Shown one piece after another: positions 24,029 to 37,052 of a DNA stretch of 64,000 nucleotides; positions within the stretch are counted from its first letter, which is position 1; each line of letters starts with the position of its first letter. This DNA comes from Adineta vaga (Eukaryota > Rotifera). The DNA lies in the NCBI GenBank assembly GCA_021613535.1, contig CP075494.1, positions 12,028,001 to 12,092,000 on the forward strand. Reading direction: 5' to 3'. The notes under the pieces were generated by a model. The model was not told the DNA's origin, made no database searches, and was given only the letters and a program-made list of their open reading frames with translations. Made by a program: the position numbers and the translations under genes.

Positions 24029-26537
24029 TTAACCATCTTCCTTATCTATATTTTCATTATAATCAAGTGTTTGGAGAAAGTAAAGTAAATGTGCTATTTT
24101 AGGATTTGTAGTTGTCGAAGCTGGTCGGTGTTGAACATCACCAGATATAGCACTAACACAGAAACTACTTGATGGTGATAATTCATTCGTAAAGACTGAA
24201 CTTAAATGACTTGTAGAAGAATTGACACGTGGTAAAGTAAGAAGTTGTTCCGTACTACCGTTCGAACGACGAAGAGGACTCTGAAAGAATAGAATTAACA
24301 TATATTTAAAGAAGATATTTTGTTCAATACAAACATGTGAACTTTGAAAAGATGGTATTGTTAACGCATTGTTATTTCGTATATCGCATCTAAAAGAAAA
24401 TTATGGGAATATTTTGATAAAATTTCGAAAAATCGTTATACTTGATATTTTCATTGGATATACAATCATATTCATAAGGTGATGCACTTGGATGAGGAGC
24501 CACGGAAATCTTTATATTGATAATAGGAAAAGTTGAAAGAGAAAACAACGAAAACAAAGAAGAATTAATAACATACCATACTTGAATGGTTACTTGGAAG
24601 TAAAAGTGGACTTTCAATATTCATTGAATCACTTCTCATACTACCATAAGCTGTACTATTCGACTGAGCACTAATACGATGATGTTGAATTGAACGAAAT
24701 GCCACTTGATGTTGTTGTTGTTCTAGCAAAGTTCAAGAAAAATACTTCTCGTGATCTCGATAATTATTTTATATGACTTTTATGTTCTTAAAATATATCG
24801 TCCCCAGCATTTATTTCTTACTTGTTTGGATAGATTCATTTGAATAATCTTCTTTATTTAATAAACTTTCTTCTTCATTCGCTCCATAGACTCCAGTAAT
24901 GTGTATAGCTGGTAGAATTGCTTTTTTTGCAATTTGCTTCAAAGGATTAACCATTGGCACTCGATGTACAGGTAATATCATACTTGTACCAACTGATAAT
25001 TCTCCCAAATTATCTCCTAACAACTACAAAGAAGGTATCGGAAGTTTTAAAGATGGAAATTCTGAGAAAAGATTAATTTACATCAACATTTAGTAAAGCA
25101 CCTTGATCAACAATTATATCTTCATCATCATCATCAATATCATTATTTTCTTGTATAATATTTGCTTGATTAGTAAATTCATTCAATTGATTGCCCTATT
25201 TCAAAAAGTAACTAATATCTATCCCGAAAATATTGAAATCATGAACGTTTTTCTTACATTCCAAATTGGTATTATATTTGAAATATTTTCTTTAATATCT
25301 TCAAATTGTTTATCATTATTATCATCTGTTCGTTTATGTTTCTTTTGTTTAAATGCATCTTCACCATGAGTAGTTTTAACATGTTTTCTCAATGAACTTG
25401 GATCTGTATATGATTTACCACAACCTTGAATTTGACATACATATTCTTTCTAAAAAGTGAACATCATACAAGTTTATTTAATTACAGTTTAATCAGAAAA
25501 TTTCGACTTTATTCAAATGTGTTCGTTTAACATGTTTGGTACGATCTGACGGATTGCTAAATGCTTTTGAACAATCAGAATATTCGCATGGATATGGTTT
25601 TTCACCTTTGAAAAAAAAAGCATCTTCATACTATATTCATTTCTTTTTAACGATTACCTGTATGTGAACGTTCATGTAATCGTAAATATTCTGCTCGTGT
25701 AAATGTTTTTGTACAACCAATATGTAAACATTGAAATGGTCGATCTTGTGTATGAGTTCGGAGATGAAGAAATAGAGAATAAAGTGATTTAAATGGTAGC
25801 CGACAACGTGTACATGATTGCCATTGACAATGCCATGTACGAGAATCTGTTCGATCGATATGAACAGAGCGAATATGCTAGACGATGAAATAGTAAAGAT
25901 ACTGTTTTTTATCGAAGGAAAATTTCAAACCTCAGTTAATTGAGTTGGAGTAGAGAAAAGTAGATCACAGCCAGACCATTGACATTGAATTTCACGACGT
26001 TCAATTAATGGAGCAAGAATTTTTCGTGGTGTTGGATTGATTGAATGTTGAACAGTTGGAATAATATTGATTTCCATGGATAATTGTTGTTGTTGTTGTG
26101 ACCGGGATAATAAATGGTCAGACATGGGAGAAAATGATAATGGACGTTTACCTTTTCCATCACTTGAAGAAAATGAGGGTGTTGATAATCGAGAATCTGA
26201 ATAGATGCATGTATAATTGCAAAAGATTAGTGCGTAAAAGCGAAGTAAAAGGTCAAAATATCGTATGCTCTTTACAGATAAATGATATTTTCATTAATCA
26301 AAACACGAAACTTACGTTTTGTTGAAGTAATTGACGGTAATGTGCACGATTTTGAACTTGAGCTCTTTGATGCAACTGACAATACACCGGCATCATTTGT
26401 TACGCCAATAGAAGGCAATACACCTTTTTGTTTTGTAAATTTAGAATTGATTTTACGTTTCAGAAGAAAGACTTACCAAATGTATGTTGAATAAATGTTG
26501 TAGTTTTCGATAAATCTGACCAGTCAATCGGTGTCAT
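24029..26537 (-). CDS. GLI: GLI/GLIS-type five-zinc-finger transcription factor
   Basis: DNA-binding factor of the GLI/Ci-GLIS-ZIC superfamily; GLI proteins are Hedgehog effectors. Read on the minus strand from 26537 ([11 protein letters not shown], with GTAAGT after the first exon) to the stop at 24029. A Ser-rich N-terminus and a short polyglutamine precede five C2H2 fingers between about 25990 and 25380: [57 protein letters not shown] and [21 protein letters not shown]. Linkers include HTGEKPY. The end of finger five, [17 protein letters not shown], is more like GLI than GLIS. A C-terminal acidic stretch ([13 protein letters not shown]) could act in transactivation. Exons 3' of the fingers are plausible but less certain. 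Head-to-head with the microprotein gene at 27042. Confidence 0.85.
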
Positions 26538-27041
26538 CTTTTCCTTTTCAATGAATACATTTCATGTAATAGTGCGATTCATACTCTATTGCTTGTCTTA
26601 TCTTGTTTATTTACTCATCGACTGTCATCCATTATCCTCATTCATTATTACAGATAAATGTGATAATGACTATGCCAGACAGAACAAATCATTTTCTCAC
26701 TTTTTAACAAGAATCTATATATCACTTATACCTGTCTTAATGAAAATATTCTACTTTTCAAGTTAAAATAGCATTAATAATTAATTCTGATTGATTTGAC
26801 ATTTGTCCAAAGAACATCTAAAGATCGTTTACATTAGAGATTTTATGAACATCACAAAACAAAACGTCATTTACTAGTTTGAATTAGCTAGATAGAGTCA
26901 CAGTTGTTCTTTTCTTATGTAAGTTATCTTCTATTTATTGTAGCTGAACATTAACGACCTGAAGATGAGTTATTCGATAACAATTAACCGGTTGCATTAT
27001 TTTCTTTTTTTTAGACGAAATTTCAGACACTATTCGATACT
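26538..27041. other. Divergent 5' region, GLI-like gene / microprotein
   Basis: 504 bp between two divergent starts. A polypyrimidine tract ending in TTTTAG at 27005-27014 precedes the small + strand frame and looks like a 3' splice site. Confidence 0.4.
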
Positions 27042-27257
27042 ATGAATGCAACAGATATTGCTTATAGAAATCCTTTATCACTAACAAAAAATCAACAATA
27101 TTTTATGTATATTATTAGTGTTTCACTTAGTGTTCTTACAGTTTTCATAGTATTTATTGTACCTTTTGTAATTATTATGTTTCGTATACAACGACGTCAA
27201 CACCACCAACAACAAATGAATTTTCGAGAATCTCAATGTAGTACTGAATTCATGTAG
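27042..27257 (+). CDS. Single-pass membrane microprotein (hypothetical)
   Basis: A 71-residue open frame. Residues ~22-48 form one long hydrophobic segment rich in Ile, Val, Phe and Ser, followed directly by a basic patch (RIQRRQHHQQQ), which predicts a type III single-span protein with a cytosolic C-terminus. I do not recognise a family. Support for it being real: a clean polypyrimidine acceptor (AG at 27013-27014) 28 bases before the ATG, as in the neighbouring genes, and an AT-rich 3' flank with ATAAAG-type signals. Against: it is short and has no visible homologue. Confidence 0.45.
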   Translation: MNATDIAYRNPLSLTKNQQYFMYIISVSLSVLTVFIVFIVPFVIIMFRIQRRQHHQQQMNFRESQCSTEFM

Positions 27258-28288
27258 TTTTATTCTATTGTATTGTATTAATTCTATTTCAATATTTTGC
27301 AATGTAATAATATAAAGAAAAGAAAAAACTTAATTAACCATCAAAAAAACCTCTTTTTCAGTTTCACATAGATTTCTTCTTTCTTTTTCTGCAAATGACA
27401 AATATGAAGAGTATATTGATTGGATATCGAAGAATAACTTTAACAATCAGCATGTGATGCTCTAGTAATGATTTTATTTCAATATTCCCTCCCGCTCTTT
27501 TCATCATGTAATCACTCTCTCTTGATTGAAACTCAACATAGACATTTCTATTTTCTTAGCTCTCAATGCGCTGCATGTATGTTTCTCCCTCCCTCCCTAT
27601 TCCTATTACTTCAACGAAAATGACATTCATTCGTTTTATTTGTTTTTGTCACTTTCAGCAGACACGCCATTATAAAACATCAATCATAGTATTTCGTTTT
27701 CGTTTTCATTTTCATTACGATAATTTCGATTGAATTTTTGTTGAAAAAAATCTTTTAAAACTTTTCCAACAGGCTCACTTACACGCAATCGTTCGTGATT
27801 ATTTTATCTTCATATATACATTTCTCTTCAAGGTATCTTATGATTAGCGACCTCTATGAACAATTCAATGTATATTCAACAATCATATCTATAGATTTCA
27901 TTTTCAATTGATCAAAAGAAAACATTGATTATTGATTTGATGATCTATCGGAAAAAAATAATTTCGAGAATTCCTTGTCGAGGTTTTACTCAGCTCCCTG
28001 AATGCTCCATCACAATGACAGTAATGTCGACGAATGAAATGAACAAGAATATAAGCGAATAACCGCCACTGCATTTGCCCATACTATATACTACATATAT
28101 ATATATATATATATATTCTAACTTATTTGTTTATTTACCTCTCTTTCCGATCTTTCTCTTTTCTCAGTTTTCTTCTTTTTTATTTTTGGAAAAAAAACTA
28201 AAAAAAGAACGATTTCATTGTTCATATATTATCATTGAATTAAGTCGAAATCAATGTCCTTCAAAAACTAATATTCAGGAATGAGGAC
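27258..28288. other. Intergenic region with (TA)n
   Basis: About 1 kb without a supported exon. It holds CT-rich and CCCT-repeat stretches near 27590 and a (TA)n run at 28094-28116. The last bases form an acceptor-like ATATTCAG at 28271-28278, eleven bases before the next start codon. Confidence 0.45.
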
Positions 28289-31200
28289 ATGGAAAATGAG
28301 ACTTTACAATGCCGTTCAACAGCTACAATCAAGAATATGGGTAGAAAATTTTCATTTGTAATTCATCGAAACAATCTTGTATTCATTCATGTTTTTTGAA
28401 GGAATAAATTCTTATTCTGCATTTGGCGCTCAAGGTAACATTACTGACGATAAATTAACTCTTTTACCTGTACTACAAGAAACACCTACTATAACACAAG
28501 AACGACAGACATCCGAATCAAAACATACACCTTACGACGAACAGTTATCATCAAGGTTAATAACTTGTCTATTAATTTGTTACAATAGAAATATGTTTTT
28601 TCATTTTAATTTAGTACTTCAACTATGAACTGGGATATGGAAACGAATTTTATATGTCCAACAGTTGTTCATCATTCTTCGAATAATAATAATAATAATA
28701 ATAATAACAATAATAATTATGTTCATTTAAATGAATGTATTTTACAAACAAATCCATCAACAACAATTATACAAACTCCACAAGCAACGAAATTAAGTAT
28801 GAAAAAAACTTCTATTTCGAAGAAAAGAAAAGGACATTCATTGATTTTTCATGATAGATAATGATGATGCAATTGGAAATAACACTCAACAACAATCAAC
28901 AAAACAGAATTTCTCAAATTTTGCTAATACAGATCTTAATGGTAAAGATAAGGTTTCATGTTCTCTTCAAAATTAGAAGCCATATGTAAAGTTCATTGTC
29001 TTCGATGTTGACTGTCAAGGATAACATATGAATGTCTAGATTGTTTTCAAATTTTGCTGAGAGTTACTATAAGATTTACTAAAAATGAGACTTAATCTTT
29101 GCTTTAAACAGTGATAAATATCCATCCAAAAGGAATCAATAGTTTAATAATTGGACAATTTTATTTGATTTTATAGGTTCAAAAGTAATTCGTTTAGTTC
29201 GTGCTAAACAAGCTACTAAACGTAAATCAAGTTTAGATACATTAATTGAAGTTGTCCAAAAAGAATTACTTCGTGTTAATGGTCAGTCCAATTCCACTTC
29301 ACCATCATCATCTCCGCCTCATTATTCTCAAACACGTTCTACAACATCATCGTCTTCATTCAAACCAATACAGCCACAACAGCAGCAGCAGCAGCAACAA
29401 CAACAACAACAAAATCGACCAATGTTATCTTCTGTATTACCATCATCACATCCAAGTTCGTTAACATCTCAATCGAATCATTCGTTCAAAACAGCACGTA
29501 AACGAATGAATCATCAATTAAACAGTACAAAACGAACATTATCAAATCGTCATCGAAGTAAATCTTTTAATACAAACAATGATGACCTTACTGATGATCT
29601 TGATCTTTTGAATGAAGATGATATTAATAATAATAATCATGATGAACAACAACAACAACAACAAAACTATGAATCTATTGATCCTACACAATCTTCAACA
29701 GAAAATATTGAAGAAATTGTTCGTGATACCGTTGATCGACTTGTTGCTATAACACTTCTTAATAATGCACCATTTATTGTTAATATGATTACTGGTACGC
29801 CAGGTAATGGTGTTAATACAAATTCCGAATCAAAAACATTGACAAATACAACAAATACAAATGTAAGTTTTGAATGCTGAGTTAATCGATCAATAATTAG
29901 TAAAACTATAGATTCGTAGAATATAAGTTTAGTCAAGAACTTTTAAGAAAGCTCACATATATTCCAGACTCAAATTAATTATATTATCTAATTAGATTGT
30001 CATCATTTACCAGATAGAGAACGTTCTATTTTCCTTTTCTAGACTGCATCTACTATAAAAACTCCGACAACGACAGCATCATCTGATTATTATCGTAATG
30101 ATCTCGCATTGCTTTCATCGACCGCTAGTGAATTACGAAATTCTATGCAACAAATATCCCCTCCTAAGCAACCAATAGTGATACAATCAAATTCATCGAC
30201 AGATTCATCAAAACCTTCGACATTATTTGTTACTCCACGAATATTAAATTTTCAAACTGTTGTACCAAAACCAACAACTAACATCCAAATCGGTAATACC
30301 AAGATCATACTTGTATCACCATCTACAGCAACAACAACAAATTCTTCAAGTCAACAATCACAGCAATGTCTTGTTAATAATAGTCCAGTTAAATATGTGA
30401 AATTAACTCCAACATTACCAAAAAATGTTCAAATTGTAATTCCATCACGAACATCAAATGAATCTCTTTCAACAACAATTCGTCCTCTATCAACACTAAC
30501 AACTTGTTCAATGGATCAAATTCCTCAAGCAGCACAAGAAGTAACGATAACAACATCACCAAATTTAAATAGACCACGAAGACGTTCTTCAAGTACAACA
30601 CCAACAGATAAACCTGTCGGAAAAATTTTACGACCAATTGCAAAAGTACTTCCAGTTTATTCATCAAATACTAATACTCATGGTTTGTTATCATTGAAAT
30701 CGATATTTATTCATTTATTTCTTTCTCTTTTCAGCAACTAGCCCATCATCGACTGTAATTACAAGTTCAACCAATGATGATCTATCAAAATCAATGGCTG
30801 TTAATTTTCAACAACGATCATCAACAACACACGGTCCAATGATTTATCGAATGACATCAATGAATCCCAGTATGTTTGATGACATGAAGATCGTTCTCAG
30901 AAAGAGTATTATTTATTTCTAGATGTACCTGTTTTTCGCGTACGTGCTACAACTACTCCGACATCTTCAACAATAAAAACTGATTCTAAACCAATATCAG
31001 TTACGACTGCTACAAGCATGTGCTATGAACCTAAACCGATGCATAATACAGCAACAACAGGTGGATCTGTTTCTGTAGTTGCTTGCTTCAAAACGACAAA
31101 GAAAAGAAATAAAGTATGTTTCTAACTACTATTGAATAGTAAATACATATATATATATATATATATATCTGATTGACCAAATCGATCAACATTGATATCA

Positions 31201-32703
31201 GTAGCTAATATCAGTGGAATTGAAACAAAACGTTTTTCTATGCTACTTATGCCGATTCATTTGTCAACTGAATCTTGTCAGACCTTGAGATATGACTTCT
31301 TCGAGGTTAAGATTTGATATGCCAGATATTCCGTACAAACGATCAGTAATAAGATAAGATGACTCGAATATTTATTTCTTTTTCGTAACTTCATTGACAC
31401 ATCTCACTTCTTATTTGATTAATTAATTCTGTAACTATAATTATATATAAATCTATTTTAGGAACGAGCCATCATGCCTCGTCCAAGTCCAAATGATTCT
31501 GTCGATACTTCTCATGATTTACAACAACGATTAAATGCCATACAAACTACTAATTCATCAATATCTACAACCAATTTATCTTTAACTATTAACAATCATT
31601 CAACAGCAGATGAACTAACAAATAACAATAATAACTCATCTCTTTTCCCATCAACACCTACTCGTCTTATTCAACAGTCTACTTTACCAACAACACTTTC
31701 CGATAAAATAACATCAAATCAACATGTATTATCAAGACAACAACAACATAATGATTCAATAATAGCATCGAATGAACCTGATATATCTTCTTCAAATAGT
31801 ATTCCAATTCATCGTAGTAGTCCTATTCAATTAAATAATAATCCAAATTCGATTAAAACTATAACAACTCCATTAATAGCATCTATAGAATCATTAAGAT
31901 CAACATCAATGACACGACCATTGATGAAAGATAAATCTATTCAATGTATTGATGATAATGCGAACAGTACTCAAGTTGATGAACAACCTCGCAAAAGTAA
32001 TTTTAATTGATTAATTTTGAATTGAAATTAAACAAAAATTTTCTTTTTCTTCTCCTATCTAGATAATCCATCAAAGAAACGAAATGGACATTCTCAAGAG
32101 GATAATTCATCAAGTGATAAAAGTTGGACAGAAGCAGCTGATACGTAAGATTTCTTCTCTTCCTTTACAATGCATTATCGTTTTACTTTTAAGGCTTCTT
32201 CGTAATGCCCTTTCTCAATATGGCTTTCGTTTTCTTGACGTCAATTGTCAACAAAATTTATCAGCTAGTTTTGATTCTATTCAAGCAAATCTTGTCGTAA
32301 GTTTATCATTATCAAATTTTTTCCTCTACTCACTAAACGATCGTATTACACATGTTATATTTTAAATCTTATGAGAAAATATATTAGTCTTTAGATTGAA
32401 ACATCAATCTATCGTTGTTTGTCCTTTTCTATTTCAGAGTGGCATGATATCATCGAAAGATGATTTTTACAAATCTGTTCTTGATATAAAAGAAATTTTA
32501 CTTAAAAATGATTTATCAAAAATCTCGGCTGATAATTTAGAAAAGATATTTAATTATTTTGAAGTTGAATATCCAAAATTATGTGATGGTGACTCATTTA
32601 ATCGAACAAATGATCGAGTAAATTAATCGAATTAACTAAAAACAAAAAAAGCATTTGATACATATTTTCTTTTCTTTTTCAGAAACGAGCACGTCGACAA
32701 TAG
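28289..32703 (+). CDS. N/Q/S/T-rich nuclear protein, unrecognised, possible degenerate bromodomain
   Basis: I do not recognise the family. Exons join in phase: 28289-28340, 28402-28555, 28615-28796, 28858-28941, 29177-29862, 30043-30682 and several more to the stop at 32701-32703, giving roughly 1,000 residues. Most of it is disordered: a poly-Asn run (about 28681-28719), a 12-13 residue polyglutamine (29379-29412), basic patches (RAKQATKRKSS, KTARKRMNH) and long Ser/Thr-rich stretches. Ordered-looking parts are ENIEEIVRDTVDRLVAI and the C-terminal ~110 residues, where SWTEAADTLLRNAL and FDSIQANLVSGMISSKDDFY look like bromodomain helices A-C. The end, KRARRQ, is a likely nuclear signal. A chromatin or transcription cofactor is the best guess. 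Confidence 0.7.
28681..28719 (+). repeat. (AAT)n coding repeat, polyasparagine
   Basis: About a dozen AAT/AAC codons within exon 3 of the N/Q-rich nuclear protein gene. Confidence 0.85.
28797..28857 (+). other. Short intron that looks coding
   Basis: A 61 bp GTATGA...TAG intron inside the N/Q-rich gene. Reading through it gives a plausible Lys-rich stretch but then a stop; splicing it out joins TPQATKL to NNDDAIGNN in frame and keeps the model open. Confidence 0.65.
29379..29412 (+). repeat. CAG/CAA coding repeat, polyglutamine
   Basis: CAG units then CAA units encode an uninterrupted glutamine run of about 12-13 residues in the N/Q-rich nuclear protein. Confidence 0.85.
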
Positions 32704-33332
32704 AACGATGACTATGTCGAAATATCTCTTGTTTTGTTCTTTTTTAGTGTTTCTCTTCTAACCCTATGTACATATGCATTTTTTTCCTTGATAAAAAAAA
32801 ACTACTATTTCTTGTTCGTTTTCCGTTACTGTTTTGGTTATTTGTTTTCTTCTCGGTTCAACGATCGTTCGATAGACTTTGCAATAGATGTTCTATCAAC
32901 AAGAGAACAACATGTACATGTCAGTTTCTTTCTTCTTCCATGTATAGGAAAAGAAATATGCATTCAATTATTGATTTCTACCTTGTAAACTGAATCTGCT
33001 TGTTTTTTTGCTTAAACAAAATTAACGATCAACCGTGAAAGAGAGACAGAGAGAGAAAGAGAACAAGTAATGCTGTTTCTCGTTCTTTCTTTTTGAATAT
33101 GTGTATTATTTTATCATGTTTTCCTTTTTTCTTTTTTTTTTCGTTTGTTTTGTTTTTCTCGACTTGTTCATGTGAGAGATAAAAAGATCTATTTATCATT
33201 TTCACCCATCATATAGTTGTGCATACATGATGTGTTTATTTAAAAATAAAAAAAAGACACCGACGGAAAAGAAGAACATTATATTTTGCTTTTTATTATT
33301 TTCAAATCAGTTTTAGATGAATCTTTAATACA
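32704..33332. other. Spacer upstream of GIT
   Basis: 629 bp, T-rich, probably 3' UTR of the preceding gene, with a purine run (GA)n near 33039-33062. An acceptor-like GTTTTAG at 33310-33316 lies 16 bases before the GIT start. Confidence 0.5.
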
Positions 33333-36300
33333 ATGCCAAAAGGTTCAGACACATTGGTTAAAGAGTGTCACGATTGTGGACAAAGTGGTGAGTCATTTGT
33401 ACTATTTTTATACTAGAGAAAAGTTTGAAATTGAGAAGTAGAGTACTTCTGTTCCGAGAAAATTATTTGCAGGATTGACATAAAAGAATGCAACTAAGAT
33501 TTTGTTGTTTAGGTCCTGAATGGTGCTCAATCAATCATGGTGTGCTATTGTGTGATGAATGTTGTAGTGTTCATTTAAGTCTTGGTCGACATATATCTCA
33601 AATAAAATCATTTAAACGAAGTTATTGGCCACCAAGTCAATTACATGTAAAATCTAACTTTAATTCGAGATTTTCGTATGTTTTTTTTTCTTCTTTCGAT
33701 ATAGTTAATTCAAGAATTGAGTTCTAATGGTGCTAATCTTGTTTGGGAATATGGTCTACTTGATCCACAAAATAAATTACCAAGAAAAAAACCATCGGCC
33801 AAAGATTCTTTACCGTAAAATAAAATTGATTTCATTATTCAAATACATCGTTCTGTTTGGTTTTTCTTTTCTCTAGAGTTAAAGCAGATTTTATTCGAAC
33901 AAAATATCAACAAATGGCTTATATCAATCGTTTAAAAGATGAAACCAATGGAACATTTGAAGATTTACATTTAGTATGATTGACAAATGAATAGTTTTGA
34001 TTTGGTAAAAACTGAAATTTCTCTTTCTAGCAATTACATTCCATTGCACGAACAGATAATATTGTTACATGTTTACGATTTCTTTCTCAAGGAGCAGATC
34101 CAAATTTTAAAAATCCAGTAAATTGAAATTATGCTGTTTGAAAAACGTTTTATTATCTCTTTCATAGGAAACTGGTACTTCATCAGTTCATGTTGCAGCA
34201 AGTCGTGGTCAACAAAATCAAATTGAAGTAAGTTTGAATCCATATTTGATCGAGAATCATTGGAAATTGTTTAGCTATTATGTATATTTGGTGGTGATCC
34301 AGCAGCGATTGATAGTTCTGGAGTTTCACCAGAAGAACATGCACGAGCAAATGGTTATTGTGATTTAGCTGATCGATTAGTTGAACTTCAATATGAATTA
34401 ACCGATCGTCTTACTTGTTTCATTGGTGGTAAACGACCAGATCATAAAACTGGATTACATATTAATCTTCCTGAACTTAATGAAAAGTATTTTAAATGAT
34501 TCGAAAAGTAAATCTTATCATTGCGTTTATATTATATTTATTCTAGTCTTGATATATCTGATCAAGCGCTTCTTGCTCGAAAAAAACTACAACAGGTAAA
34601 AAGATTTTGTTCTGAAGAAAAATAAACTCATCAATTTCTCTAAAAATATTAGTTACCTGATCAATTATTCGAAGATTTAGCAATGGATGTTTTTGATGAA
34701 GTTGAACGGAGAGAATTGAATACAGGTACAAGAAAAATCTTCTTTTCCTATTTTGTGTTTACCCATGGTTGATAATTTTATCTAGTTTGGCATGCACAAG
34801 TGGATAAAGCCTTAATACCTCTGCATGTTGTACCATTTCTACCCGTTAATCCTGTATTTTCTGCAACACGTAATCAGGTAAGAGAGAAATCTACTTTTAA
34901 TTAAAGATAAAACATCCAATACTTCTTTTAAATAATTAAATAGTTGATAATTTCATCATCTGAATTTTTCCACTTTTTAGGGTCGTCAAAAACTTGCTCG
35001 TTATGGTCCTAAAGAATTCACTACATTCATCTACGATATATTAAATGAAGTTCGTCGTCGATATCATGGTATTGTTCAACAATCACCTGTTTCACCTAGC
35101 TCAACATCAAAATGTACGGAACTTTCTTATTCATTTATTCTTTTTTTACATCTATTTTCGTTATTTCCATAGTTCACACATTACCTCGACAACATAATCA
35201 AACGAATATGACGAATAATAATGCATCAATATCAACACAAGACATGTTACATGTCAATGGACCACCAATAATGTCTTCTACAGCTGCATTGATCAATGCA
35301 TTTATCGATTCAGATGATGAACCATTATATGATAAAGTCGCGTCTGATGAAGATTATAGTAGTTTACCTCCTAATGAACAACAAAAACGTAATAAAATTC
35401 ATAAGAAATTTAAAAAAGTAAGCTTAATCAGATTATTTCTTTTTGATATAGATTGAAATTATATTTTTTTTTCTCGTAGCCATTATTATTTGATTCTTCT
35501 AAAGAACATTTTGCTGATGGTTCATTACAATCACCAAACGGAGTAAGAAGTTTTTCATTTACTTGTTTTTTTTTCATCGATCACATTCTATTTTCTAGAG
35601 TATGAATTTCTCAGAAATATCAAATGATGAAACATCGAGAAACCATCGTTCTAATGATTTAAAATCACGTGTTGCAAACACTGAACTTCAATTGAAATAT
35701 TTAGCATGTGCTCATATAGATTTAAAAAATGAATTAGCTGTTTTACATCAAATGGTAAACATTCTTTATCGAACACATTTTTCAAATTATTTTTCTTCAT
35801 TTAATTAGATTCAACGATTACTCGATGAAAGTCTTTTGAATAAAGTTGATCTTCAAGTATCAAATGATATGATTACAAATCATAATAACAATATTTCTTG
35901 TTCACATATGGAAGTTCATACATCAACTATGGTTAATGGTGATGATGCAAATAGAATTATTAATAAAGTAAAGATTCTTTCAGTGTTATGCTGATAATAG
36001 AATATTGTTTTTAGTCAATTCAACAATTATTTGATAATCATAGTCGTCAGTCAAGTCCAATCGTTGAAAGTGATTATGATAATACAACAGTTATTGAAGA
36101 TCCAGACAAGTAAAGATATCATCAATTTTCTTCTATCATTTGGGATTGTTTTTTTTTTGGAATAATTTTAGTCCGGGAACTCATATAATTCGACAAACAT
36201 CACTTGGTCATGACAAAAGGTAATTTATTTATTTTCAATTTCATGTTTTTATATTCTTTGTATAGATCCAGTCGCAGTATGCAACGATTCCCTCAATCAG

Positions 36301-37052
36301 ATGATGATAGTACGAATGGATTAAATAATAGTCGACCATTTCGTTCGACAGATTATATTAATTCAACAAATATCGAAGTACCAATTACAAAATCTTCAAC
36401 AGTTACAAATTCAATGCAAAAATCAACAATTCCAATAACTAATGGTCGAGCTCGATCATGTTCAGGTGGTCGAAATAAAGTTGTTTCACCGACAGTTCAA
36501 TCACGCAAAGGTTAGTCGAATAATCTTAATTGATTGTAGAACAAACTGAAACATTGTTTTTAGCATCCAATGGACAAACTGAATCCATTGGTGATATTGA
36601 TAAACGAACAAGAAAAATTACTCATCGAATTGCTGAATTATTTAGTTTAATCAAAGAAAATCAATCAGATCGGTAGCTCTCTATAAAATCATAAAAATTC
36701 ATTCGATAAGTAACCTTTCATTTTCAGATATATCACATGTGCAGAACGAATCAATAGTTCTGTTCAAGATATGATTCGTCTATTTGATAGAGTATGTCAC
36801 CATTGAATAATCTACCTTTCATTTTTGTCTATATGTCTTTCAATTTAGCTTTCATTAACTGAAGAAATACGAACAAATCTTGATATGTTAAATTCAAGTT
36901 CTCAACAACTTCTTGCTCATGCAACATTAAAAGACAAACTTCCAATAATTAATAATACAAATCGTACTGAACAAATTCAATTTATTATTGATGATTGTTA
37001 TAATATTGCATTAGCTACCAAAAGTCTTGTTGGACTTTATCAAAAATTATAA
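33333..37052 (+). CDS. GIT: ARF GTPase-activating protein GIT1/GIT2
   Basis: ArfGAP and scaffold that pairs with PIX at focal adhesions and centrosomes. First exons are 33333-33387 and 33513-33646. The ArfGAP zinc finger is canonical, C-x2-C-x16-C-x2-C (CHDCG to LLCDEC), with the catalytic arginine in LSLGRHIS. Ankyrin repeats follow (GTSSVHVAASRGQ, GGDPAAIDSSGVSPEEHA), then two Spa2-homology repeats; the second contains GRQKLARYGPKEFTTFI. A Ser-rich middle and a coiled-coil segment (TELQLKYLACAHIDLKNEL) lead to the GIT C-terminal four-helix domain, LSLTEEIRTNLDML to ALATKSLVGLYQKL, the paxillin-binding site in vertebrates. The protein is complete, with about 15 or more short introns. Confidence 0.92.

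Noticed and set aside
28797-28860. Read-through coding of the Lys-rich stretch KKTSISKKRKG
   Set aside because: It ends in a stop after a few codons; a GTATGA-TAG intron of 61 bp restores a continuous frame.
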